A stretch of DNA of 64,000 nt from an uncultured Clostridia bacterium (GCA_902477755.1 CABSIK010000008.1:1-64000), one strand, 5' to 3'; positions 36,024 through 45,429 are shown, counted from the first letter of the stretch. Program-made: numbers and translations. The notes: generated by a model from the sequence alone, not told the origin.

Positions 36024-36910
36024 TATGCTTCTTTTTCTTTTTTACATGTTTTACAGCTTCCACCGCATCCCAGTACAAAACCGGCGGAAATGGCATCTGT
36101 ATGGCATACGCTCTTGCACTGCCCACAGCGGATACATTCGGGGCTATTGATATTTTTCACTACTTCCACACCCATTGGACAGATTTTCTCACAAGCGCCG
36201 CAATGGTCACAACGGGAAACATCCACTTCCATGTGATAAAAGCTGAATCTTTGGAACAATCCATAGAAAGCGCCTAAGGGGCAAACATATTTACAAAATG
36301 GTCTGCAAATCAATATGGAAGAAATGATGGTCAAAATCAACAGGAACATTTTCCAGCTGAACAGCCATCCGATCATTTCTCGTAGGCTTTCATTTTTCAG
36401 CATTAGGGGAATGCCGCCTTCCAACGTTCCTGCCGGACAGATATACTGGCAGAAGTACGGCGGCGCAATGCCAAAGGGATTGGCAAGAAACATCGGCAAC
36501 AATATAACTGGTACAGCCAGCATCACATATTTTAGATACCGCAGCCCCCTATCCAGTTTTGTGGGGACTTTTATTTTAGGGCTTTTGATTTTATAAAGCA
36601 AATCCTGCAAAAATCCAAAGGGACAAAGGAACCCACAAACCAATCGCCCCAACAAAACACTGACAAATAGCAAAAAACCAAATACATAATAACTGAATTG
36701 GAATTTTCGATCCCCCAGAACCGCCTGCAAAGCACCAATGGGACATGCGCCAACAGCACCGGGACAGGAATAGCAATTCAAGCCTGGCACACAAACGAAT
36801 TTCTGACTGCCTGTCTGTATTTTCCCTTGCATAAAACCCATCAGGTAGCCATTGGTTACAACAGTTACAATCAGCTGTATGATATGACGTCTTTTTTCTG
36901 TTTTTCTCAT
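36023..36910 (-). CDS. Membrane polyferredoxin, NapH/YccM-like 4Fe-4S protein
   Basis: The 295-residue protein has about five membrane segments, the NapH-type motifs CYSCPGAVGACPIGA, FLCPFGFLQDL and CKYVCPLGAFYG, and two C-terminal ferredoxin sets (CDHCGACEKICPMG and CIRCGQCKSVC). It probably passes electrons between quinones or ferredoxin and a periplasmic-side acceptor. The start is ATG 36910, with AGGAG; an upstream in-frame Met lacks a site. The start overlaps the stop of a 40-residue CXXC protein, and a TlpA-like lipoprotein precedes that, so the set may drive thiol-disulfide chemistry outside the cell. Confidence 0.9.
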   Translation of the reverse strand: MRKTEKRRHIIQLIVTVVTNGYLMGFMQGKIQTGSQKFVCVPGLNCYSCPGAVGACPIGALQAVLGDRKFQFSYYVFGFLLFVSVLLGRLVCGFLCPFGFLQDLLYKIKSPKIKVPTKLDRGLRYLKYVMLAVPVILLPMFLANPFGIAPPYFCQYICPAGTLEGGIPLMLKNESLREMIGWLFSWKMFLLILTIISSILICRPFCKYVCPLGAFYGLFQRFSFYHMEVDVSRCDHCGACEKICPMGVEVVKNINSPECIRCGQCKSVCHTDAISAGFVLGCGGSCKTCKKEKEA

Positions 36911-37032
36911 CAACCTACTCCTATGCATTCCAGGCAAATGGTAATTGCCTTTTTTAATACCGTCAGATGTTCCTGACGGATAAAACCATAAGCCATCATG
37001 CCCATGGAAAAAAGAAGGAGCGGATATTTCAC
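36910..37032 (-). CDS. CD1871A-family CXXC small membrane protein
   Basis: This 40-residue frame begins at GTG 37032, has a hydrophobic N-terminal half and ends with TICLECIGVG, the CLECIG signature I recall for the CD1871A family. Its TGA overlaps the ATG of the polyferredoxin (TGATG), so they are translationally coupled. GGGGCGG lies upstream. Such proteins accompany NapH-like polyferredoxins and TlpA lipoproteins. The function is unknown; a role in membrane redox transfer through its CXXC pair is inference. Confidence 0.82.
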   Translation of the reverse strand: MKYPLLLFSMGMMAYGFIRQEHLTVLKKAITICLECIGVG

Positions 37033-37064
37033 CCATCCGCCCCGATTACTATTTTGTTTACAAT

Positions 37065-38192
37065 TCATCCAATCAACTCCAGACGCGCATTGATTTCTTC
37101 CAGATAAGCCGCCTTGATTTCTCCAGATTTCCCAGGCACACCCACAACAGGATTGCCAACCACATTCCCTTCTTTATCAATGAAGAATGTAGTAGGAACG
37201 CTGGAAATATATTGAATTACATTTGTCTGCAGGCTGTCACTTGGCATCAAAACCGGATAATTTACGCCGCAGTAATCCAAAATTTCCTGTGTGAAAGCTT
37301 TATCATCATTACCATCAATGCAAATAGAAATAAGATTCACATTTTCAGGCAAAGCCTCATCCAGTTCTGCCAATTCAGGCATTTCAGAAATGCAGGGATT
37401 ACACCATGTTGCCCAAACATTTACAACTGTCATATCATAGTCAGCAAAAACATCCTGTGTTACTGTTTCCCCAGTCAATAGTGTGGTTTCAAAGTTTGCG
37501 AAGCTTCCGGCAAAATTGCTTTCCGGCACTTCAGAAGCAGGGAAAATGAAAATCTTATTTTTGAAGTTATGTCTGTCCTCAATAATCGCATTTAAATTGG
37601 TTTTTTCATCATCTGTCAGCACCAGCGCACTGTAATCATCATTATAACCCAAATAGTAATCACAATCAAAAGCTGTCGCAATCTTTTCTACATTGCTGTA
37701 GATATCTGCAAATTCCGCATAAACTTCTGCCGCCTTTGCATCATTTTGGGGCAGCCGACATACGCCGGAAAAGAAGAAAATTTCGTTGCTCAGCTCAGCA
37801 GAAAGCGCCTCTTTTTCTTCTTCAGACAGATTTTCTGCTTCCAGCATCTTATTGGAAACATCCTGTGGAATATAGAATAATGTCACCGCATAAGGAGAAA
37901 TGACACTTCCGCTCACTTGTCCTTTATTCAATCCCTCTGCAATAGGCTCTGTATTGGTAATGCCAAAGCCCATTTCAGACTGGGCGAACCAGTTATCATG
38001 ATCACTCAAAAGAAATGTGGTGCCGTCCAAAGTTGTCATAACCTCTGTATTAAAGGCATCATTGACCTGTGCCCCATCATCCAAAGTAGAAACTGTGTGT
38101 TCTGACGTACTCTGCACTTCATCCGAAGCACAACCACTGAAGGCCGCTGTGCAAAGTGACATTGTCAAAAAAACGCAAAGTAATTTTTTCAT
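37065..38192 (-). CDS. TlpA-like thioredoxin-fold lipoprotein
   Basis: The 375-residue protein has a lipoprotein signal (CTAAFSGC), a poorly conserved domain (about 40-225) and a TlpA-like thioredoxin domain from about 235 with active-site ATWCNPCISEMPEL and cis-Pro region YISSVPTTFFID. It is membrane-anchored outside the cell and likely reduces disulfides. TTGACA-17-TAGTAT (38238-38266) is its promoter. The polyferredoxin and CXXC protein downstream are candidates to supply electrons. Confidence 0.88.
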   Translation of the reverse strand: MKKLLCVFLTMSLCTAAFSGCASDEVQSTSEHTVSTLDDGAQVNDAFNTEVMTTLDGTTFLLSDHDNWFAQSEMGFGITNTEPIAEGLNKGQVSGSVISPYAVTLFYIPQDVSNKMLEAENLSEEEKEALSAELSNEIFFFSGVCRLPQNDAKAAEVYAEFADIYSNVEKIATAFDCDYYLGYNDDYSALVLTDDEKTNLNAIIEDRHNFKNKIFIFPASEVPESNFAGSFANFETTLLTGETVTQDVFADYDMTVVNVWATWCNPCISEMPELAELDEALPENVNLISICIDGNDDKAFTQEILDYCGVNYPVLMPSDSLQTNVIQYISSVPTTFFIDKEGNVVGNPVVGVPGKSGEIKAAYLEEINARLELIG

Positions 38193-38352
38193 GATGGTAT
38201 TCCTCCGTATTCTCTTGAAATATCCGTGTCCTTATGAATACTACAAGGAATCCCCGTGGATGTCAAGAGAAAGAATGGTGAAAAGTAGTAAGATTTTGTT
38301 AAGAAAAGATGATGGAAATATAGATGTTTCAAAAGGATTAATGCGACATTTA

Positions 38353-39258
38353 TTATCTATAATCCGCTAGACAAACACCTGAATCCGTTATAATTTTCCG
38401 CAATTCCTCCATCTCATTTTCCGTAGGCGCAGCAAAGGTATCGTCTGGTGTTTCCATGCCCAACGCCTCATATTTGCCAAATCCAAACTTATGATAAGGC
38501 AACAGTTCCATTTTCGCCTGCGGCAAATGGGTATGAACAAATTCCGCACTTGCTTTGATATTTTCTGCATCTGCATTGACGCCTTTGATGACAGGAATCC
38601 GAATGACGATTTCCGCCGGCAATTCTTTCAGGCGTTTGATGTTTTCCAATATCTTTTCATTGCCAACACCTGTAAAATAAGCGTGCTTTTCTGAATCTAT
38701 ATGTTTCAGATCCATAAAAATCAAATCCATCCGCTGCAAAATAGGCTTCAGTGCGTCAAAATCGAAATAGCCGCAGGTTTCCATAGCTAAATGAAATCCC
38801 ATATCATACAGTTTTTCGGAAAGTTCGTTCAAAAATTCCCGCTGCATGGTGGTTTCGCCGCCAGAAAAAGTAATACCGCCGCCGGACTTCATATAAAACA
38901 GACGGTGTTTCTTGACCTCTGCCACGATTTCGGAAACCTCTTTTTCCACTACCATGCGTTTTTTCGCATTCTTTGGACAGACATCAGCGCACTTACCGCA
39001 TCCATCACATTTTGCCCGCTGTTCTGGGTCATTGAGATTGATTCCGTTGTGCACATGACAAACGGTAGTGCAAAGCCCACAGCCAATGCAAAGCTTTTCG
39101 TAAAATGCCGTTTTGGGCTTTTGGTCGAATCCTTCCGGATTGGAACACCATTTACACCGCAGAGGACAACCTGCCATAAAAATGGTGGTTCGGATGCCCT
39201 CCCCATCATTGACGGAAAAAGGCTGTAACTGCATCACATATCCCTTCATTGTTTCCAT
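38353..39258 (-). CDS. Glycyl radical enzyme activating enzyme (radical SAM)
   Basis: The 301-residue activase has the radical SAM motif CPLRCKWC near residue 32 and a ferredoxin-like insert with two more [4Fe-4S] sets (CIGCGLCTTVC and CDGCGKCADVCPKNA), as in activases of dehydratase-type rather than PFL-type enzymes. SGGETTMQ is the SAM-binding GGE. It installs the glycyl radical on the enzyme encoded immediately upstream (51 bp). Confidence 0.94.
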   Translation of the reverse strand: METMKGYVMQLQPFSVNDGEGIRTTIFMAGCPLRCKWCSNPEGFDQKPKTAFYEKLCIGCGLCTTVCHVHNGINLNDPEQRAKCDGCGKCADVCPKNAKKRMVVEKEVSEIVAEVKKHRLFYMKSGGGITFSGGETTMQREFLNELSEKLYDMGFHLAMETCGYFDFDALKPILQRMDLIFMDLKHIDSEKHAYFTGVGNEKILENIKRLKELPAEIVIRIPVIKGVNADAENIKASAEFVHTHLPQAKMELLPYHKFGFGKYEALGMETPDDTFAAPTENEMEELRKIITDSGVCLADYR

Positions 39259-39280
39259 TCCTTTCTGATATGAGAAGAAC

Positions 39281-39303
39281 AGACCGGCAATGCCGGCCTG
39301 TCA
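39281..39303 (-). terminator. GC-rich hairpin between glycyl radical enzyme and activase genes
   Basis: ACAG-CCGGC and GCCGG-CTGT arms form a compact hairpin followed by TTCTTCTC on the minus strand. It could partly terminate or stabilise the message, so that less activase than enzyme is made. Confidence 0.45.
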
Positions 39304-39309
39304 AATTTC

Positions 39310-41682
39310 TTAGAATGTTTCGTGTGCGTTTCTAGCAATGATAGAGTCCTGCATGGACTTGGACAGGTTGACAAACTGTGTGCTGTAACCTGCTACACGC
39401 ACCAGCAGATCTTTGTAATCTTCCGGATGCGCCTGTGCCTTGCGGAGGGTTTCTGTAGAAACTGTGTTGAACTGTACATGGAATGCACCCAGCGCAAAGT
39501 AGGACTGGATCATGGCGCCCAGATTTGCCTGACCACGTTTGGTTGCCACCAGATCCTGATTCAAACGGAGGTTCAGCAGAGTACCACCGCTGTGGATATC
39601 TTGATTCAGTTTTGCAGCAGAACGCATTGCAGCCAAAGGTGTGGAAGTATCTGTGCCTACATAAGGAGATACGCCTTCGGAGATGGGTTCTGTTGCTTTT
39701 CTGCCGTCTGGTGTTGCCCCCAATACTTTACCTGTGGGCAGGTAGTTGGAAATACCCATAAACGCAGACAGGAAGTGATTGCCATTGATGTCTTTATATT
39801 TATGAACTTCCTGATAGAAGAAGTTGCCGATTTCTCTTGCAATATCATCTACATAATCATCGTCATTTCCGTATTTCGGCGCAGCCTGCACTTTTGCACG
39901 AAGTTCATCATAGCCTTCCCAGTTATTGTTGATGGCGTCGATGATTTCTGCCATAGTAACAGTTTTTTCTTCAAATACCAGTTTTTTGATGGCTGCCAGT
40001 GAGTTTGCCACAACGGCAATACCGATACCTGTGATAACGGGGCCGATGTTGTATTTTGCACCACCTTTTGTCAGGTCTTTGCCATTCTTCATGCAATGTT
40101 CAAGACATGCTGACATGAAAGGTCTGGGAACCATTTCCACATGGAGGCGCTGGGCTGTAATCAAGCTGATAACAGCCTGTTTGATGAGGTAAGCAAACTG
40201 TTTATAGAAAGCTTCTTCCACTTCTTCATATGTAGAGAATGTTTTGGGGTCTTTTTCATCCAAAGCGATTTTTTTGCCGCTCAGACGACTTTTTCCTTCA
40301 TTTGTAGCAAATTCCAGAGCTGCCGCAAAGTTCAGATTCGCCGCAGAAGTCCATTCCCCTGTTTTACGGAAATGAGGTACAACGCAGCCGCAGTTGGACC
40401 AGTCACGAGCGTCTTCCGGTTCATAACCTGCGTTAACCAGCATCTGATAGCCAGCATTATCGCTGTGGATTGCAGGGAAACCAGTGCCTTTGCTTACCAG
40501 ATGAGTTACTGCTGCCATAAAGTCGTCAGGAGTATCAGGATGGATACGCACGCTCAGACCGGGCTGATGTGCCAGTGTATCTTCCGTTGCTTTCAAGCAC
40601 ATATAAGACAGTTCATTGGTAGCATCTTTCCCATCTCTGGTTCTGCCGCCTACAGTCAGGTTCTGGAACTGGTTATAACCAGCGAAGAAATCTGCTGTGT
40701 TGGCAGAAATGGTCCAAACCCATTCAGAAAGTTTCAGCCACAGGCATTCGATCAGTTCCTGTGCTTCGTCAGGTGTGATAATGCCAGCTTCCTTATCTGC
40801 TTTATAATAAGGATACATATACTGGTCAAAACGTCCAGGATTCCATGCCAGAGGGTTTTCAGACAGAATGCCGCCCAGCTGTGTGAACCACATGAACTGC
40901 ATGGCTTCACGGAAAGATTTCGGAGGATTTTCAGGAACCACATCGCAGATTTCCGCAATCTGCAACAGTTCTGCTTTTCTGGTTTCGTCAGCTTCTTCCG
41001 CTGCCATTTCTCTTGCTTTTTCCGCGTAACGGTTCGCCAGACGGATGATACCGTCACATACCAACACGATGGAGCGATAGAATTCTATTTTTTCTGCGCC
41101 TTCCAAAGAAGTTGCATCCAGTTCTGCCAGATATGCTTCCGCTTCTTTTTTGATGCCGCCGAAACCTTTTTTGAACAGTACATCCTGGTAGTCAGCAGTG
41201 ATTTCCCCTACTGCCTGACGCCATTTAGAGTCTGTGTCTACAAAACCTGTGTCTACAGCTACCCGTTTGGTTTCTTCGGAAATTTGTGCCAAAAATGCTT
41301 CTTCCAGAGATTTATGTTCCCAATAAGGGAAGATTTCTTTTCTGACAAAAGCACGCTGTTCGTCTGTCATTTCATAAGGATCCTGTGCACGGGTTGCAAA
41401 AGTATCCATTTCCCGATCCACCCATGTCCAGGAAAATTCAGGAGTCAGGATGCCGCATTTGCGAAATTCACCAGTACAGCCAACGATGAGTTCATCGGGA
41501 AAAATATTGACACACAGTTCATTGCAGGTGTCATAAAATGCCTGAGCACGACGAATGGCTACAGGCTGCCCTTCCGTTCTTTTATGGGATTCTGTCCAGA
41601 TACGTGCTCTTTCATAAGAAATGGCAGGCTTGCTGTTTACATAGTTTAAACGGATTCGTTCTACTCTGTCGGTAATGCTCAT
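39310..41682 (-). CDS. Glycyl radical enzyme of unassigned substrate
   Basis: The 790-residue protein has the PFL-like domain and a C-terminal glycyl radical motif VRVAGYST with the radical Gly at residue 765. The active-site Cys433 lies in CGCVVP. Hydro-lyase and related members (choline lyase, hydroxyproline dehydratase) read GCVE here, so the catalytic Glu is replaced by Val. I chose the ATG at 41682, spaced properly from GAGAGG; ATG 41691 is alternative. It is co-transcribed with an XRE-cupin regulator upstream and the activase downstream. The substrate is unknown. Confidence 0.92.
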   Translation of the reverse strand: MSITDRVERIRLNYVNSKPAISYERARIWTESHKRTEGQPVAIRRAQAFYDTCNELCVNIFPDELIVGCTGEFRKCGILTPEFSWTWVDREMDTFATRAQDPYEMTDEQRAFVRKEIFPYWEHKSLEEAFLAQISEETKRVAVDTGFVDTDSKWRQAVGEITADYQDVLFKKGFGGIKKEAEAYLAELDATSLEGAEKIEFYRSIVLVCDGIIRLANRYAEKAREMAAEEADETRKAELLQIAEICDVVPENPPKSFREAMQFMWFTQLGGILSENPLAWNPGRFDQYMYPYYKADKEAGIITPDEAQELIECLWLKLSEWVWTISANTADFFAGYNQFQNLTVGGRTRDGKDATNELSYMCLKATEDTLAHQPGLSVRIHPDTPDDFMAAVTHLVSKGTGFPAIHSDNAGYQMLVNAGYEPEDARDWSNCGCVVPHFRKTGEWTSAANLNFAAALEFATNEGKSRLSGKKIALDEKDPKTFSTYEEVEEAFYKQFAYLIKQAVISLITAQRLHVEMVPRPFMSACLEHCMKNGKDLTKGGAKYNIGPVITGIGIAVVANSLAAIKKLVFEEKTVTMAEIIDAINNNWEGYDELRAKVQAAPKYGNDDDYVDDIAREIGNFFYQEVHKYKDINGNHFLSAFMGISNYLPTGKVLGATPDGRKATEPISEGVSPYVGTDTSTPLAAMRSAAKLNQDIHSGGTLLNLRLNQDLVATKRGQANLGAMIQSYFALGAFHVQFNTVSTETLRKAQAHPEDYKDLLVRVAGYSTQFVNLSKSMQDSIIARNAHETF

Positions 41683-41707
41683 TGCGTTCATCCTCTCTTT
41701 TTATGTA

Positions 41708-42262
41708 CTACTTTTTGTAATAAATCAACATACAGATGCGCGTATTCCCGTCACTTCCATTTTCATAGACATGTGGTCTGTCTGCCTGAAAATGGATGGC
41801 GTTGCCAGCTTCCACATAATGGCGTTTACCATCTGTTTCCAACACAAAACAGCCTTCATAAACCAATATGAATTCTTCCGTTCCTGGTTCATGGGCCTCG
41901 GAAACAGATCTGGAACCAGGGTCCAATTCAATATGCAGCATTTCGAATTTCCGTTCATGATGATACGGAAAAAAAGGATACAAGCGAAAATGTCCGCCAT
42001 CGCTAAGCAACGGATTCACTTCCTCTTTGGAAATAATTTCCGCTTCTTTTTCAGACTGTTCCAAAAGACCTGTAAAAGAAATGTGCAGTCCCGTAGCAAT
42101 CTTCCATAATGTAGAAATAGTCGGACTGGACTCCCCTCGTTCGATCTGTCCCAACATGCTCTTGCTGACACCTGTCATATCTGAAACAGTGTCTAAGCTC
42201 CATTTATTCTCTTTTCGTATCCTCTTTAGGTTTTCAGCAATAATACTGCTCATTGCATCCAT
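41708..42262 (-). CDS. XRE-family regulator with C-terminal cupin domain
   Basis: The 184-residue protein has a helix-turn-helix (about 5-65; LDTVSDMTGVSKSMLGQIERGESSP) and a cupin sensor (about 105-184; HEPGTEEFILVYEG, HFQADRPHVYEN). Such regulators sense small metabolites and commonly control amine or amino-acid catabolism. GGAGGAGG precedes ATG 42262. It lies 25 bp upstream of the glycyl radical enzyme on the same strand and is the likely local regulator. Confidence 0.92.
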   Translation of the reverse strand: MDAMSSIIAENLKRIRKENKWSLDTVSDMTGVSKSMLGQIERGESSPTISTLWKIATGLHISFTGLLEQSEKEAEIISKEEVNPLLSDGGHFRLYPFFPYHHERKFEMLHIELDPGSRSVSEAHEPGTEEFILVYEGCFVLETDGKRHYVEAGNAIHFQADRPHVYENGSDGNTRICMLIYYKK

Positions 42263-42373
42263 ATATGTTCCTCCTCCCGCGCACAAACGTCTTTACAATA
42301 GAATAGCATCGGAAAAGAAACACGTCAATGAATTGATGATACAGTATTTCGCATATACTACCTTTATGTTGTA

Positions 42374-42425
42374 CGTTATAACGCATCTATAAGAGAAGCG
42401 TATCATGGCGTATTGTGTTTGTCAA
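42374..42425 (-). promoter_or_regulatory. Candidate promoter and palindromic operator of the glycyl radical operon
   Basis: On the minus strand a TTGACA (42420-42425) is followed by an imperfect -10. Just downstream is the perfect palindrome CGTTATAACG (42374-42383), near repeated GCGTAT words. Location 110 bp before the XRE-cupin start suggests an autoregulatory site. Confidence 0.45.
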
Positions 42426-42510
42426 CACAGGTGAACGTTTTTTGGGAATATTTAAGCGTTTTAACGAACAAAAACCAAGTACTTCTCATACAACACTTCT
42501 GCAAAAAAAT

Positions 42511-42558
42511 AAAAAGAGCTGATCATTTAGTAAATATACCAAATTTTCAGCTCTTTTT
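42511..42558 (-). terminator. Terminator after coaBC
   Basis: AAAAAGAGCTGA (42511-42522) pairs with TCAGCTCTTTTT (42547-42558). Confidence 0.85.
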
Positions 42559-42576
42559 TTGACACTTAGAAAAAAC

Positions 42577-43770
42577 TTAGCCCTTCAATTTCAAGATTTC
42601 ATCCAGAATCTTATGGGCAACTTCTTCTTTTGTCAGAAGTTCCAGCTGGATTTCTTCCTGTTTGGAAATCATAGTAACCACATTGGTATCTGTACCAAAG
42701 CCGCTGCCTGCCACTTTCAGGTTATTGGCAATAACCAGATCAATGTTCTTCTTATCCAGTTTCACACGGGAGTTTTCCAGCATATTCTGGGTTTCCATGG
42801 AAAATCCACAGTAGAACTGACCTTCTCGGCGGTGTTCGCCCATGTATTTCAGAATATCATGGGTACGATCCAGTTCAATGCTCATTTCTCCATCTTTTTT
42901 CTTCATCTTATCATCCGCAACAGTTTTAGGCTTATAGTCCGCAACAGCCGCAGATTTGATGATGATATCATTATCCAGAAAACGTGCTTTCATAGCCTGA
43001 AACATATCTTCTGCGCTGACTACCTGCACATAATCCACAAACATGGGGCGTTCCAGAGATGTGACACCACTGACCAGTGTGACTTCCGCACCGCGAAGCA
43101 TAGCAGCCTTTGCGATTTCATAACCCATTTTGCCTGTGGAATGATTTGTAATATAACGCACGGGGTCGATGCTTTCCTGAGTAGGGCCAGCAGTCACGAT
43201 GACCTTCATACCCTTCAGGTCTTTTTCGTATGCGATCTCACGAAGGATATAACCCACCAGAACTTCTTCTTTCGGCATTTTGCCATCGCCTACGTCACGG
43301 CAAGCAAGCATACCGCTGTCTGGCTGAATCACTTCATAATCATAGGCCTGCAATTTTTTCAGATTATCCTGCACAATGGGGTTATGATACATATTGGTAT
43401 TCATAGCAGGGGCAACAATCTTCTTACAGGTGCAAGCCATAACTGTGGTGGTCAGCATATCGTCTGCAATGCCGTTTGCCAGTTTGCCAATAACATTGGC
43501 AGATGCAGGGGCAATGAGCACCACATCTGCTTTTTTCGCTAAGGAAACATGTGCCACATGGAACTGGAAATTCCGGTCAAATGTATCCACAAGGCATTTA
43601 TTTCCTGTCAGTGTTTCAAAGGTAATGGGGGTGATGAAATGAGTGGCATTTTCTGTCATAATGACATGTACATCACATTCCATCTTTACCAGCATACTTG
43701 CTACATTTGCCATTTTGTAAGCGGCAATGCTTCCTGTAACGCCCAAAATGACGGTTTTTCCCTTTAACAT
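42577..43770 (-). CDS. coaBC: Phosphopantothenoylcysteine decarboxylase/phosphopantothenate-cysteine ligase
   Basis: The 397-residue bifunctional enzyme performs two steps of coenzyme A synthesis. The FMN decarboxylase domain (about 1-180) has LGVTGSIAAYKM, the His in FHVAHVSLAKKADV, and the PAMNTNMY motif. The ligase domain (about 190-395) has VTAGPTQESIDPVRYITNHSTGKMG. Full length for CoaBC. It stands as a single gene between terminators. Confidence 0.96.
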   Translation of the reverse strand: MLKGKTVILGVTGSIAAYKMANVASMLVKMECDVHVIMTENATHFITPITFETLTGNKCLVDTFDRNFQFHVAHVSLAKKADVVLIAPASANVIGKLANGIADDMLTTTVMACTCKKIVAPAMNTNMYHNPIVQDNLKKLQAYDYEVIQPDSGMLACRDVGDGKMPKEEVLVGYILREIAYEKDLKGMKVIVTAGPTQESIDPVRYITNHSTGKMGYEIAKAAMLRGAEVTLVSGVTSLERPMFVDYVQVVSAEDMFQAMKARFLDNDIIIKSAAVADYKPKTVADDKMKKKDGEMSIELDRTHDILKYMGEHRREGQFYCGFSMETQNMLENSRVKLDKKNIDLVIANNLKVAGSGFGTDTNVVTMISKQEEIQLELLTKEEVAHKILDEILKLKG

Positions 43771-43880
43771 ACATCAACATCCTTTTCTTTTGCTTTTTGT
43801 ATGATTTGACAATTTATTCACAGTATTGTCATTATAACAAACTTTTTTGCCTTCGTATAGACCATTCAGGAAAAATTTAT

Positions 43881-44687
43881 TTAAAAAGCAAGATAGGACG
43901 CACCTTCCAGCGGAATCACTACTTGTAAGCCCACACGGTCATTCATATCACCCACAACATAGATTGTATAGGCTTTGCCGCCCTTCAATGTTACCACAGG
44001 ATCCTCCAGCAAGACTGCGCCGCTGAAGTATTCTCGCAGCTTCAGATTATGCTCTCCTGGAACTACAGCCATATAGCGACTGACTTCTTTATAATTCAAG
44101 TCTGACAGCACCAGACTGTCATCCAGATATACATCCATTCTTGGTGCATTGGCAGAAAGCTGTACAAAACGCACATACGCCATATTGCCTTGGAGGAAAC
44201 GACGATTGTCATTAATCATCTCCAGTGTCACATTGTCTTCTGTGCCTGTCAGTGCCGCTGTATAGATCCGGTAACCGATAAGATTGATATAACTTACTGT
44301 AATGGGATTTTCTGTGGTACCAGCACGGAAAACCGCCACCCGATAATATCCCGGAAACGCCTTCATATATTCCGTAAAATTACGGTAAAGCAAGCTCGCA
44401 GCTACTTTTCTGCCATTCACATAAATGTCAACACTCCCGGCACCGGGATAGGCATTAAAAAATCGAATGTAACTGAACATAGTGATACCCGGAACAATGG
44501 GCAGCACCGTAATTTTCAGATTGCCAGGAAGCTGTACACCAGGATACATGCTCTCCGCTGTACCATCAGCTACTTCCTGGGTCAGACTTTCCAGCGGCAG
44601 CTGCCGGATGCCCTCCTGGGTCAGCGGCAAAGGCATAAGCATATCTGCACTGGTTTCAATGCCTGTTTGTTTCCAAATATCCGTCAT
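43881..44687 (-). CDS. DUF4397 domain protein
   Basis: The 268-residue protein has two DUF4397 repeats: YIRFFNAYPGAGSVDIYVNG, then YVRFVQLSANAPRMDVYLDD. Each is followed by a FTEYMKAFPGYYRVAVF or SRYMAVVPGEHNLKL segment. These beta-sandwich domains are often exported in Firmicutes, but no signal peptide is visible here. The ATG at 44687 has AGGTGA upstream; a TTG further up does not. The function is unknown. Confidence 0.88.
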   Translation of the reverse strand: MTDIWKQTGIETSADMLMPLPLTQEGIRQLPLESLTQEVADGTAESMYPGVQLPGNLKITVLPIVPGITMFSYIRFFNAYPGAGSVDIYVNGRKVAASLLYRNFTEYMKAFPGYYRVAVFRAGTTENPITVSYINLIGYRIYTAALTGTEDNVTLEMINDNRRFLQGNMAYVRFVQLSANAPRMDVYLDDSLVLSDLNYKEVSRYMAVVPGEHNLKLREYFSGAVLLEDPVVTLKGGKAYTIYVVGDMNDRVGLQVVIPLEGASYLAF

Positions 44688-44719
44688 ATTGGTCACCTGT
44701 CTTTTCAAACATTCTGTTA

Positions 44720-45280
44720 TTATGTTATGTCAGAACTTTGAGAATGTGCACAGGAAATCCGACGAATTGGCAAAAACCAGAACCGTCCATACAAAAAGCG
44801 GTACATCCTCTCGCATTGATGCAGAGTAAGCGGCTTCTGATGACACAATATTTCCATAGGAACGCCATACATATCCCACATAATACCTGTTTCCTGAAAT
44901 CCACAGCGCAGATAGAATTTTTTTCTCCGCACCCTTTGGAAGGCATTGGATGCTTTGTCATTTTCCGGTTCAATTTCCAAAAACAAATGATGTTCTGGAT
45001 AAATGTCAGATAAAAGCTTCAAGGATTTTGTTCCAATCCCCTCGCCTCTCTTGGAGGGCACAACAGCAAAATAATCAATAAGCACCATTTCTTCATAAAC
45101 AGCACAGACAAAAAAACCCAAAAAGTTTGTGTCCTCTTTGATAACCCACATTTCCATTTTTCCCTTTCGACAATTTCTGCAAATTCTGGAAAATGGCTTT
45201 CTCTCTGTCCAGGGAAAAGACAGGCAATATAACTGATAAATCCGTTTATAATCCTGACGACAGGCTTTTTGTATCAACAT
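44720..45280 (-). CDS. GNAT family N-acetyltransferase
   Basis: The 186-residue protein has a GNAT core with the acetyl-CoA loop VPSKRGEGIGTKSL near 80-95 and the C-terminal FYLRCGFQETG. Three Cys in the N-terminal part (ICRNCRKGK) are unusual. AGGAGGG precedes ATG 45280. The substrate is not known. Confidence 0.88.
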   Translation of the reverse strand: MLIQKACRQDYKRIYQLYCLSFPWTERKPFSRICRNCRKGKMEMWVIKEDTNFLGFFVCAVYEEMVLIDYFAVVPSKRGEGIGTKSLKLLSDIYPEHHLFLEIEPENDKASNAFQRVRRKKFYLRCGFQETGIMWDMYGVPMEILCHQKPLTLHQCERMYRFLYGRFWFLPIRRISCAHSQSSDIT

Positions 45281-45361
45281 GACATTCCCTCCTGTGGGAA
45301 ACAAACTGCAATAATCGTCTTTAATAAAACACATCTTCAATAAAATCCAAATAAAAATATG

Positions 45362-45399
45362 ATAGCTGGAATCCTCTGTATTCCAAGGATTCCAGCTAT
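45362..45399 (-). terminator. Terminator after PBP1A
   Basis: ATAGCTGGAATCC (45362-45374) pairs exactly with GGATTCCAGCTAT (45387-45399), and a T-rich stretch follows on the minus strand. Confidence 0.75.
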
Positions 45400-45429
45400 A
45401 TGTGCTGCTCTTAAAGCAAGTTATTTTTC

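Noticed and set aside
36930..36957. Plus-strand terminator-like hairpin (AGGCAA/TTGCCT plus T run)
   Set aside because: It is inside the 40-residue CXXC gene on the opposite strand and no plus-strand transcript is expected there; likely chance.
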